From Bacteroidetes bacterium CG2_30_32_10 (lineage in GTDB: Bacteria; Bacteroidota; Bacteroidia; Bacteroidales; CG2-30-32-10): a stretch of DNA of 20,004 nt. The notes under the pieces were generated by a model. The model saw nothing but the letters and a program-made list of their open reading frames with translations. It ran no database searches and was not told where the DNA came from. Numbering within the stretch: the first letter of the stretch is position 1; every line of letters begins with the position of its first letter. The stretch covers positions 1-20,004 of the forward strand of contig MNXO01000091.1 in NCBI GenBank assembly GCA_001872995.1. Direction: 5' to 3'. Made by a program: the position numbers and the translations under genes. Below, piece after piece: positions 8,575-15,659 of this stretch.

Positions 8575-8763
8575 TTATTCTTCTTCTGAGTTTCTGTTTT
8601 TGGCGTAAAGACGTGCTAAACGATAAAATCCAAATAAAATACAGAAAACACCAAAAATTACCCTTGCCATTTTGGGCAAATAATCAAATGAAGGGGCTAA
8701 AAAAATATAAACACCCAAAAAAAACCATAATGCAATAATAACCCACGTAAGATATTTCATCAA
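8575..8763 (-). CDS. Small two-helix membrane protein
   Basis: A 62-residue protein (61 if the second Met at 8760 is the start). It has two hydrophobic helices, about residues 4-25 (YLTWVIIALWFFLGVYIFL) and 34-50 (ARVIFGVFCILFGFYRL), joined by a short loop containing a proline. The C-terminal tail is charged (ARLYAKNRNSEEE) and probably cytoplasmic. I recognise no named family. A -7 element precedes it at 8787-8794, and it lies between ruvC and the PstS-like/TPR genes on the same strand. Coding is supported by its position, amphipathic design and a clean in-frame stop. Function unknown; it could be an accessory of the neighbouring lipoprotein/TPR pair. Confidence 0.75.
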   Translation of the reverse strand: MMKYLTWVIIALWFFLGVYIFLAPSFDYLPKMARVIFGVFCILFGFYRLARLYAKNRNSEEE

Positions 8764-8786
8764 TCTATTTTTTAATGATTCATTTG

Positions 8787-8794
8787 CAAAGGTA
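8787..8794 (-). promoter_or_regulatory. Putative -7 element before the small membrane protein
   Basis: TACCTTTG on the minus strand matches TAnnTTTG, 23 bp upstream of the ATG at 8763. A TTG lies 22 bp further upstream (8817-8819), slightly longer than the ideal spacing. Confidence 0.4.
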
Positions 8795-8836
8795 AAAAAA
8801 TAATAAGCAAATAATGCAAGTCCTAATAAATTGTCT

Positions 8837-9391
8837 TTATGAAATTCTGTTGGGATTATTTTTTAGAAAAGATTCCCAACTTGAATATTTGGTGCCTTGT
8901 TCACCGCTATTTTTGTGTTGAAAAAAATGACATACTGCTGCTGCCAGTCCATCGGTAGCATCAAGGTATTTTGCCTTTTCTTTGATTTTTAGAAGAGAAT
9001 ATAACATTTCTGCTACTTGTTCTTTAGAAGCATTGCCATTGCCCGTAATGGATTGTTTGATTTTCTTGGGTAAATATTCGAAGATGGGAATATCTCTATA
9101 CAAAGCTGCTGCAATGGCAACCCCTTGAGCTCTTCCTAGTTTTAACATAGATTGAACATTTTTACCAAAAAAGGGAGCTTCTATAGAAAGTTCGTCTGGT
9201 TTATAGGTTTCAATTAATTTTAGGGTGGTTTCAAAAATCTTTTTTAATTTTAATGCTTGGTTATCCAAGTTTCCAAGTTTTAGTACATCAAAAACTATTA
9301 ACTCTATTTTATTTTGTTTAGTGCTTATTACACCATAACCCATTATATTTGTACCCGGATCAATTCCTAATATTATTCTTTCTTGTGTCAA
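8837..9391 (-). CDS. ruvC: Holliday junction resolvase RuvC
   Basis: RuvC cuts four-way DNA junctions made by RuvAB-driven branch migration in homologous recombination. The 184-residue product has the four acidic catalytic residues in their family settings: Asp11 (GIDPGT), Glu71 (LSIEAPFFGKN), Asp144 and Asp147 (LDATDGLAAAVCH). The segment NVQSMLKLGRAQG and the basic loop GNGNASKEQV are also typical. The best start is TTG at 9391: an in-frame stop lies just upstream, and the next Met (residue 18) would lose the catalytic Asp11. A -7 element at 9418-9425 would leave a leader of about 20 nt. The gene is divergent from the flippase-like gene, with only 16 bp between start codons. ruvA and ruvB are not in the window. 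Confidence 0.96.
   Translation of the reverse strand: MTQERIILGIDPGTNIMGYGVISTKQNKIELIVFDVLKLGNLDNQALKLKKIFETTLKLIETYKPDELSIEAPFFGKNVQSMLKLGRAQGVAIAAALYRDIPIFEYLPKKIKQSITGNGNASKEQVAEMLYSLLKIKEKAKYLDATDGLAAAVCHFFQHKNSGEQGTKYSSWESFLKNNPNRIS
9344..9351 (+). promoter_or_regulatory. Possible -7 element for the flippase/glycosyltransferase pair
   Basis: TATATTTG on the + strand matches TAnnTTTG about 57 bp before the ATG at 9408 and lies within the 5' end of ruvC on the opposite strand. No -33 element is evident, so the match is tentative. Confidence 0.25.
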
Positions 9392-9407
9392 AACTATAGT
9401 TTAATGA

Positions 9408-10427
9408 ATGAATAAAGCAAAAGTACATAAAATTTTTAGTTTGCTGTTTAAAACCACAATCTTATTATTGTCATTGATATATATCTATTACAAGATTTTT
9501 TATAACCAAGACCTAGATAAAATAAGATTTTCTGTTTTTCTGGCAAGTGAGAATAATTCTTTTGTTGGATATTTATTATTGGTATTGCTGTTAATGCCTC
9601 TAAATTGGGGCATTGAAGTAATTAAATGGCGCTACTTAATATTTAAAATAGAAAGACTATCTTTTTACGATTCACTAAAAGCTGTTTTAGTTGGTATTAC
9701 GTTTAGTTCATTTACTCCTAACCGAATTGGTGATTACTTTGGAAGAGCATTTATGTTGAATAACCCTAAGAAAAGTGATGGTGTCCTCATTACTATTATT
9801 GGAAGCATTGCACAATCAGTTGTTACAATTGTTGCAGGAACCATTGGATTAATTTGGCTCGAAAACATACTGCTAACAAACATCCTTTTTATTAATAAAC
9901 TTCCTTTAATGATTAGCTTGTCGGTAATGTTTGTTATAAACACTTTGATTTTGCTAGTTTATTTTAAAATTTCGTTTTTAAACAAATTATTTTTAAAATT
10001 TCGTTTTTTAAAAAAGTTATCCCCTTATACTCAAATATTTGCCAGGTATTCATTTTATGAATTACTCACTGTATTATTCCTAAGTTTGTTGAGATATTTT
10101 GTGTTTATATTTCAATTTTATTTACTATTGCTTATTTTTAACATTGAAATTTCATTATTTGATGGTTTAGCAATAATAGCAATAATCTATTTGGTAACAA
10201 CTATAATTCCAACAATAGCACTCTCGGAATTGGGTATTAAAAGTGCCGCCGCAATTTATATATTTGAATTATATGATCGTCAAACAGCTTACTTTTCAAA
10301 TACAATTGCATTAAGCATTGTGTCTGCAACTTTTATATTATGGCTATTGAATCTCGCTATACCCGCTTTAGTAGGTGGATTTTATGTATTTAAAATGAAA
10401 CTGTATAAAAAACCCTGCAATGATTGA
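9408..10427 (+). CDS. Flippase-like integral membrane protein (UPF0104/AglD-like)
   Basis: A 339-residue polytopic membrane protein with about eight hydrophobic segments, the first at residues 14-30. It resembles the lysylphosphatidylglycerol synthase transmembrane-region/UPF0104 superfamily. Family-like features are GITFSSFTPNRIGDYFGRAF near 91-111 (the conserved PxRxGE/D-type loop) and SELGIKSAAAIY near 269-280. No catalytic C-terminal LPG synthase domain is present, so this is the membrane part only. It overlaps the downstream glycosyltransferase gene by 8 bp, so the two are translationally linked. Such pairs usually act on lipid-linked or membrane-anchored glycans, but the substrate here is unknown. 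Start: ATG at 9408; an ATG at 9404 is in another frame and stops after three codons. Confidence 0.85.
   Translation: MNKAKVHKIFSLLFKTTILLLSLIYIYYKIFYNQDLDKIRFSVFLASENNSFVGYLLLVLLLMPLNWGIEVIKWRYLIFKIERLSFYDSLKAVLVGITFSSFTPNRIGDYFGRAFMLNNPKKSDGVLITIIGSIAQSVVTIVAGTIGLIWLENILLTNILFINKLPLMISLSVMFVINTLILLVYFKISFLNKLFLKFRFLKKLSPYTQIFARYSFYELLTVLFLSLLRYFVFIFQFYLLLLIFNIEISLFDGLAIIAIIYLVTTIIPTIALSELGIKSAAAIYIFELYDRQTAYFSNTIALSIVSATFILWLLNLAIPALVGGFYVFKMKLYKKPCND
9418..9425 (-). promoter_or_regulatory. Putative -7 element of ruvC
   Basis: TACTTTTG on the minus strand, an exact TAnnTTTG match, lies 26 bp upstream of the TTG start and inside the first codons of the divergent membrane protein gene. A second match, TAGTTTTG at 9389-9396, overlaps the TTG start itself and is a poorer candidate, because transcription from it would begin past the start codon. 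Confidence 0.45.
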
Positions 10428-11574
10428 TTTTATATACGTTTTTCTTGTGTTATTGCTAATAACAGGGATTAATTATTTTGTCCTGATTATTTATTTTATT
10501 ATCGGTTGGTTTAACATAAAACCATTCAATAGTCTTGAAAACAAAATAAAGACAAAAGTAAGCATTATACTTCCATTCCGAAACGAAGAAAACAATATCC
10601 TTAATATTCTTGAATGTCTTTTAAAACAAGATTTTCCTAATCAATTGATGGAAATAATATTAATTGACGACCATTCCACTGATTTATCATTATCAAAAGC
10701 AAAACTATTTAAAGAAATTCACGCCAATAATGATATTAAAATAATTGAACTAAAAGCCCTATACCCCAATACAGGTTCTAAAAAGCTGGCAATAAAGGAA
10801 GGAATTGTTTTAGCAAATGGAGAATTAATAATAACAACTGATACCGATTGTATTATGAATTCAAATTGGCTGAAATATATTGTTTCTTATTACGAAAGGT
10901 ATCATCCAAATATGATAGTGGCTCCTGTATGTTTTGTAAATGATCATAAGCTTTTTGGGCAAATGCAGCATCTTGAATTTTTAAGTCTTCAAGCCATTGG
11001 TGTGGCAAGTGTTGGCATTAAGCATCCAATTCTTGCTAATGGAGCAAATCTCGCTTACAAAAAAGATGTTTTCAATGCAGTGAATGGTTTTAAAAGCAAT
11101 GAAAACATTGCTTCAGGTGATGATGTATTTTTATTACATCAAATAAATAAAGCGTTTCCCGATACTATTCATTATATAAAATCTTATGAGACATTGGTTT
11201 ATACCAATCCGCAAATAGGAATACGCAAATTTATGAGTCAAAGAAAAAGGTGGGCGTCTAAAAGTAAATATTATCAAGATGTTTTTGCAAAATATGTTGC
11301 TATATCTGTTTTTTTATTCAATTTTTTATTATTAATGGCATTGTTTTTATCCCTTTTCCAAATAAAATCTCTTTTGTTTTTTGGTATTTTATTAACTGTC
11401 AAGCTATTGATTGATTCTTTATTGTTATACAAAATAACAAAATTTGTTAAAAGGAGGAAACTACTTTTGCTGGTTCCCTTTCTGGACTTGTTGTATATTT
11501 TTTATGTTGTATTTATTTCTGGATATTCTTTGGTAGGCAAATATAAATGGAAGGGCAGGCAAATAGAGAACTAA
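10420..11574 (+). CDS. Membrane-anchored family 2 glycosyltransferase
   Basis: A 384-residue inverting GT-A glycosyltransferase. An N-terminal transmembrane helix spans residues 4-30. The catalytic domain begins VSIILPFRNEENN (47-59). It shows IDDHSTD (82-88) for nucleotide binding, the metal-binding DxD at 141-143 (DTD), GDD at 233-235 as the probable catalytic-base region, and the acceptor-site QxxRW motif QRKRW at 274-278. Two or three hydrophobic helices follow (about 290-375). The active site faces the cytoplasm and would transfer an activated sugar to a lipid or polysaccharide acceptor; the specific product cannot be told. The gene overlaps the upstream flippase-like gene by 8 bp. Its stop overlaps the ispD stop on the other strand. 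Confidence 0.92.
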   Translation: MIDFIYVFLVLLLITGINYFVLIIYFIIGWFNIKPFNSLENKIKTKVSIILPFRNEENNILNILECLLKQDFPNQLMEIILIDDHSTDLSLSKAKLFKEIHANNDIKIIELKALYPNTGSKKLAIKEGIVLANGELIITTDTDCIMNSNWLKYIVSYYERYHPNMIVAPVCFVNDHKLFGQMQHLEFLSLQAIGVASVGIKHPILANGANLAYKKDVFNAVNGFKSNENIASGDDVFLLHQINKAFPDTIHYIKSYETLVYTNPQIGIRKFMSQRKRWASKSKYYQDVFAKYVAISVFLFNFLLLMALFLSLFQIKSLLFFGILLTVKLLIDSLLLYKITKFVKRRKLLLLVPFLDLLYIFYVVFISGYSLVGKYKWKGRQIEN

Positions 11575-12245
11575 TTTGTCAATTGTTGTATTAAATTTTC
11601 GGCGATTAGCAAGTCAATAGCGGTTGTTATTTTAATGTTTTCATTATTTCCGTCCACCAGAAAAATTTCTTCTCCAGTTTTTTCTACTACCGTAGCATCA
11701 TCTGTAAACATTTCGTTATAGGATTGTTGGTAAGCCTTATTAATGATTTCAGATTTAAAACATTGAGGTGTTTGAACAATTTTAAGATTGTTTCTATTTA
11801 CCGACTTGTTTGTTTTGTTGGATATTTCTCGAATAGAATCATTCACAGATAAAACTGGTATTGCTGTCCCTAATTTTTCAGCAGTATTGTAAACGCGAGA
11901 TATAGTTTCATTGCTTACCAAGGGTCTAACTCCATCGTGGATTGCAATTAAACCAGCCTCTTCAATTGATTTTAATCCATTTTTTACAGAGTGAAACCTT
12001 GTTTCACCTCCTTCCACAATGTTATGAGGAATTGTGAGATGATTTTCGTCACATAGTTCTTTCCATTTACTTATTTGGCTGGACGGTAAAACAAGAATAA
12101 TGCTTATTTCATTATTATAACTGAAAAACGCATTAATAGTGTGAAACAAAACAGGTTTGCCAGCAAGCAACAAAAATTGCTTTGGCACACTATTATTCAT
12201 TCTTGTGCCAAAACCGCCTGCAACAATAATTACGTATTTTTTCAA
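11571..12245 (-). CDS. ispD: 2-C-methyl-D-erythritol 4-phosphate cytidylyltransferase IspD
   Basis: IspD joins CTP and methylerythritol 4-phosphate to give CDP-ME in the non-mevalonate isoprenoid pathway. The 224-residue product shows the family's CTP-binding AGGFGTRM at 9-16 with PKQF at 21-24 (Lys22), GGETRFHSV at 79-87, IHDGVRP at 102-108 (Asp104), TDDATVVE at 181-188, and NIKITT at 203-208 (Lys205). The start is a TTG at 12245. No in-frame ATG or GTG lies upstream, and the family begins directly with this strand (KKYVIIVAGG). The gene follows queA by 41 bp on the same strand with no -7 element in the gap, so it is probably cotranscribed with queA. Its TAG overlaps the TAA of the converging glycosyltransferase gene (CTAA at 11571-11574). 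Confidence 0.95.
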   Translation of the reverse strand: MKKYVIIVAGGFGTRMNNSVPKQFLLLAGKPVLFHTINAFFSYNNEISIILVLPSSQISKWKELCDENHLTIPHNIVEGGETRFHSVKNGLKSIEEAGLIAIHDGVRPLVSNETISRVYNTAEKLGTAIPVLSVNDSIREISNKTNKSVNRNNLKIVQTPQCFKSEIINKAYQQSYNEMFTDDATVVEKTGEEIFLVDGNNENIKITTAIDLLIAENLIQQLTN

Positions 12246-12286
12246 ATTAGAACAAAAAGTCTCTTTTAAAAAGAAAAAGAATAAAA

Positions 12287-13336
12287 TTAAATAATCAACA
12301 TTGCATCTCCATAAGTAAAGAAGGAGTACTTTTCATTTATAGCTTCTTTATAGGCCTTCATTAACAAATCGAAACCAGAAAAAGCAGCAACCATCATCAT
12401 AAGCGTACTTTGCGGCAAATGAAAATTAGTAATCATTGCATTTGCAATGCTAAAATCGTAAGGAGGAAAAATAAATTTATTGGTCCAACCATTAAAAGGT
12501 TTAAGGTGTCCTGAAATTGTAACTGCCGATTCTACTGCTCGCATTGAAGTTGTACCTACTGCACATATTTTTTTTCTATCATTTATACCTTTATTAACAA
12601 TTTCAACCGCTTTTTCTTTTACAATCATTTGTTCAGAATCCATTTTATGCTTTGTAAGGTCTTCCACATCTACACTTCTAAAAGTACCAAGACCTAAATG
12701 TAAGGTAATTTCTGCAAAGTCGGTGCCAACTAGTTCTAATTTCTTAATTAATTCGCGACTAAAATGCAAACCAGCAGTTGGAGCAACAACAGCACCTTCG
12801 TATTTGGCATATATTGTCTGATATCTTTCCTTATCTTCAGGTTCTGTTTCTCGTTTAATAAGTTTTGGAAGAGGTGTTTGTCCTAATGATTCTATGGTTT
12901 TTTTAAACTCATCGTAAGTACCATCAAATAAAAAGCGTAATGTTCTTCCTCGTGAGGTTGTGTTATCAATTACTTCGGCGACTAATGAGCCGTCATCGCC
13001 AAAATATAATTTGTTTCCAATTCTAATTTTTCGAGCTGGATCTACCAGTACATCCCATAATCGTGCATCTCGATTTAGCTCTCTTAAAAGGAACACTTCT
13101 ATTTTTGCACCTGTTTTTTCTTTGTTTCCATATAAACGTGCAGGAAATACTTTTGTGTTATTTGTTATCATTACATCGCCATCTCCAAAATAATCTATGA
13201 TGTCTTTAAATATTTTATGTTCTATGGTTCCATCTTTTCGGTTTACAACCATTAGGCGTGATTCATCTCTATTTTTAGCAGGATAACTTGCGATTAACTC
13301 GGGTGGTAAACTAAATCTAAACTCAGATAATTTCAT
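12287..13336 (-). CDS. queA: tRNA preQ1(34) S-adenosylmethionine ribosyltransferase-isomerase QueA
   Basis: QueA transfers and isomerises the ribosyl group of S-adenosylmethionine onto preQ1 at the wobble base of tRNAs with GUN anticodons, giving epoxyqueuosine. The 349-residue product has full family length. Motifs include the N-terminal SLPPELIASYPA.NRDESRLMVV, the NNTKVFPARLYG segment, TPLPKLIKRE...RYQTIYA, VAPTAGLHFS near 185-194, GTFRSVDVEDLTKHKM, VGTTSMRAVES near 261-271 and NFHLPQSTLMMMVAAF near the C-terminus. A -7 element (TATCTTTG, 13371-13378) lies 34 bp before the ATG. It probably leads a queA-ispD unit. No other queuosine gene is in the window. Confidence 0.97.
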   Translation of the reverse strand: MKLSEFRFSLPPELIASYPAKNRDESRLMVVNRKDGTIEHKIFKDIIDYFGDGDVMITNNTKVFPARLYGNKEKTGAKIEVFLLRELNRDARLWDVLVDPARKIRIGNKLYFGDDGSLVAEVIDNTTSRGRTLRFLFDGTYDEFKKTIESLGQTPLPKLIKRETEPEDKERYQTIYAKYEGAVVAPTAGLHFSRELIKKLELVGTDFAEITLHLGLGTFRSVDVEDLTKHKMDSEQMIVKEKAVEIVNKGINDRKKICAVGTTSMRAVESAVTISGHLKPFNGWTNKFIFPPYDFSIANAMITNFHLPQSTLMMMVAAFSGFDLLMKAYKEAINEKYSFFTYGDAMLII

Positions 13337-13370
13337 ATTTTATTTTTAATAATTATTTATAATTATTATG

Positions 13371-13378
13371 CAAAGATA
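13371..13378 (-). promoter_or_regulatory. Putative -7 element of queA-ispD
   Basis: TATCTTTG on the minus strand matches TAnnTTTG and would give a queA leader of roughly 30 nt. A -33 TTG at the ideal distance is not seen. The remaining ~140 bp up to the lipoprotein gene stop at 13522 contain no obvious gene, terminator or RNA. Confidence 0.4.
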
Positions 13379-13521
13379 ATATCTGAAAAGGCAAAAGTCC
13401 AGTTTTACGACAAAAAAGAATAAAATAATTATAAGGCATTCAATATTTAATAGTTAAGTAGGAAGTAAATACTCTTTTCAAATATTTTTTTTATTTTACA
13501 AACAAATTATCTGGTTAAAAA

Positions 13522-14565
13522 TTAATCAAAATAGAAGTTTCCTGGAATAATGGCAGCTTTAAATGAATTAATTAGAGTACCATCTGGTTTGTAGCGATAA
13601 ATAATGCCTTTTTGAACATAATCTATAGCATCCGCAACATAAACAATTCCAGTATAAGGTTCAATGCCTATTGCATAGAAGTTTGCTGTTTCTTTATTAA
13701 TAAATACATTGTTGGTAATAGAACTTGAAGTAATTGGAAAACGATATATGCTTTTATTAATATAATACAAAGTATCCTTCGTAAAATTTATGTTTAATTT
13801 AAAAGGTTCATCTGATGGATTAGTGAAAAATAATGTTTTTTCAACTTGCCTTGAAATTGGGTTAATTTTACATAAACTTGCTAACTTATTTAACTGATTA
13901 CTACCGCTACTTAAGACCCATATCATTCCATATTTATCTTCTCTTATAGAATTAGAAGCATAACCAACTTGAATACTGTCTTCTATTGAATCGGTAGCTG
14001 TATTAATAACATACACTTTGTCTGTCAGCATATTGGTAACAAAAGCATTTCCATAAGACAGCAAAAGCTCTTCAGTCCATCCTTTACACAATATTGAACC
14101 CGTTTTAACATTTGAAGTTAAATCTACGATTGATATTGAGTTTGAATATAAATCTGTAACATACGCTTTTGCATTACTCACAGGTAAAAAATATCGTGGT
14201 GATTGGAGATTGCTTATTGTTCCTATAGACTTAAACGTTTTTTTATCTACAACCTCAATTTTGCCTGAATTATTTACCACAATATAAATTTTATCATTGA
14301 ATATATTCATCGATTGGCAAACATCTCCTAATGGACGATTGTTTGTTTGTTGAAATAAGTCTTCGTTCACCGTTGCATTTGCTATATCATAATAACTGAC
14401 TTTCGCATTTCCAAATTGAAAATTCCCTTCATTGGTAATATAAACGCCTCTATTATTGCTTATTATTATGGATGGGTCTTGATTGATGGACGGTTTGTCT
14501 TTTCTACACGCATTAACTATGAAAATAACTCCAATTAATAATGCGATTGTTTTAATTTTATTCAT
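13522..14565 (-). CDS. Beta-propeller surface lipoprotein, BtuG-like
   Basis: A 347-residue lipoprotein with lipobox VNAC (Cys20) followed by a charged RKDK. The mature protein is a run of propeller-blade-like repeats (YncE/surface-layer type), with V(Y/V)VxN...D...I patterns such as GKIEVVDKKTFKSIGTI, AYVTDLYSNSISIVDL and VYVINTATDSIEDSI. The opening GVYITNEGNFQFGNAKVSYYD and QSMNIFNDKIYIVVNNSGKIEV resemble BtuG, the high-affinity B12-binding surface propeller paired with BtuB in Bacteroides. It is the last gene of the cobalamin-riboswitch operon, overlapping its upstream neighbour by 8 bp, which supports a cobamide-capture role. The BtuG assignment rests on recognition and context, not on a search. 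Confidence 0.85.
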   Translation of the reverse strand: MNKIKTIALLIGVIFIVNACRKDKPSINQDPSIIISNNRGVYITNEGNFQFGNAKVSYYDIANATVNEDLFQQTNNRPLGDVCQSMNIFNDKIYIVVNNSGKIEVVDKKTFKSIGTISNLQSPRYFLPVSNAKAYVTDLYSNSISIVDLTSNVKTGSILCKGWTEELLLSYGNAFVTNMLTDKVYVINTATDSIEDSIQVGYASNSIREDKYGMIWVLSSGSNQLNKLASLCKINPISRQVEKTLFFTNPSDEPFKLNINFTKDTLYYINKSIYRFPITSSSITNNVFINKETANFYAIGIEPYTGIVYVADAIDYVQKGIIYRYKPDGTLINSFKAAIIPGNFYFD

Positions 14566-15565
14566 TGTTAATAATTATTTTTTTTACCAAATTTCCTTTT
14601 GTAGTTAATAATTTAACAAAATAAATACCATTGGTTAAATTGATATTATTTAATTTAATAGTATGAAACCCCTTATTTTCTTTCTGGTCAATTAAAACAA
14701 AATTCTGTTTGCCTAAAACATCAGAAATAACAATCTTAATAGGTAAAGACTCCTTTAAATAATATTTGATTACGCTTAAATTATCAATAGGGTTAGGGAA
14801 AACTTCAAACAGAGAAACGCTATTTGATAGTTCATTTATTTCACCTGAATTATTCTGATGTATCACCCCAACGGCATCTAAATCGAAACCACCTGAGGGG
14901 TATGGTGTATTCCAAGGGTCATTGATAATATTTTGATATTGGTCATAAGTAGCATAATTTGCTTGAATGCAACCCACAACGTCAATAATTTTAACATGTG
15001 TTATCTTGTTAATGTCAAGGCCTGATTGAGAGGAAAGATCTTCCAAATCGAAGGGTGTGCCATATAATGCACGATATTTGCCAGCAAGGTTATCAATTTT
15101 CGTTGCATCAAGAGTTCCGAAACCATCAACTTGAATAAGGTTCTGTGTATAGGAAGTAGCTGGGAATCTGAAAAAATTAATACCATCTGAACTCACTTCT
15201 ACAAAAGCCAATTCAAGAAAGTCATCATTAAAAGAGTTTTCAAAAACTGCAAAATCCCAACCAGTTTCATTTTTAATAGGTTTACTAAATGTCAAGATCG
15301 CAGAACCGCCATCGCCTAAACTAATTACTCCATTTTCGCCAGCTTTTCCAATAGCCATCGTATTATCTCCTGTAGTAGTAAAGCCAAGACTTTGGTTAGA
15401 AATATCTTGATACCCTCTTGTAACCAAACAATTAGTTGCCCAAGCAACAAAAACAGAACTATCTTTATAAATGGCGGTGGTTCCTATTTGACCAACTGGA
15501 GGTGGAAATTGTGCCATTATAGCAAAGGATATTATTATTGAAAAAATGGTAAGTAATTGTTTCAT
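14558..15565 (-). CDS. T9SS-exported cell-surface protein of the B12 operon
   Basis: A 335-residue protein with a signal peptide (MKQLLTIFSIIISFAIMAQ). The large N-terminal domain (about 20-245) contains GWDFAVFENSFNDDFLELAFVEVS and ITHVKIIDVVGCIQ, and ends with GGFDLDAVGVIHQ. I recognise this as a beta-sandwich surface-protein type found in Bacteroidota B12 loci, but I have no firm family name. The C-terminal ~85 residues are a T9SS type A sorting domain (FEVFPNPIDNL near the start, GIYFVKLLTTKG.LVKKIIIN at the end), which would export it across the outer membrane and anchor it there. It overlaps the following lipoprotein gene by 8 bp. The specific ligand is unknown; context suggests cobamide or a cobamide-bearing protein. 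Confidence 0.85.
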   Translation of the reverse strand: MKQLLTIFSIIISFAIMAQFPPPVGQIGTTAIYKDSSVFVAWATNCLVTRGYQDISNQSLGFTTTGDNTMAIGKAGENGVISLGDGGSAILTFSKPIKNETGWDFAVFENSFNDDFLELAFVEVSSDGINFFRFPATSYTQNLIQVDGFGTLDATKIDNLAGKYRALYGTPFDLEDLSSQSGLDINKITHVKIIDVVGCIQANYATYDQYQNIINDPWNTPYPSGGFDLDAVGVIHQNNSGEINELSNSVSLFEVFPNPIDNLSVIKYYLKESLPIKIVISDVLGKQNFVLIDQKENKGFHTIKLNNINLTNGIYFVKLLTTKGNLVKKIIINNE

Positions 15566-15596
15566 TTGTTTATTTTAAAATTTTACTTTATAGCTG

Positions 15597-15648
15597 CCTA
15601 TAAAGACCTGTAAATAGCCATCTGGCTTTGTATGCTATTGTTTATAGG
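15597..15648 (-). other. Nested inverted repeat between operon genes
   Basis: A 52-nt segment in the 94-bp gap has a perfect outer 8-bp inverted repeat (CCTATAAA at 15597-15604, TTTATAGG at 15641-15648). Inside, two alternative stems compete for overlapping bases: AATAGC (15613-15618) with GCTATT (15634-15639), and AGCC with GGCT (15616-15619, 15624-15627). No U-tract follows on the minus strand, so a plain intrinsic terminator is unlikely. It may be an mRNA processing or stability element. Confidence 0.5.
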
Positions 15649-15659
15649 TATTTCATCTG

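Noticed and set aside
9389..9396. TAGTTTTG as the ruvC promoter
   Set aside because: It overlaps the only usable start codon, so transcription from it would start beyond that codon; the match at 9418-9425 leaves a sensible leader.
12480..13193. + strand open frames across queA
   Set aside because: They are shadows of queA, whose full-length motifs are intact on the minus strand.
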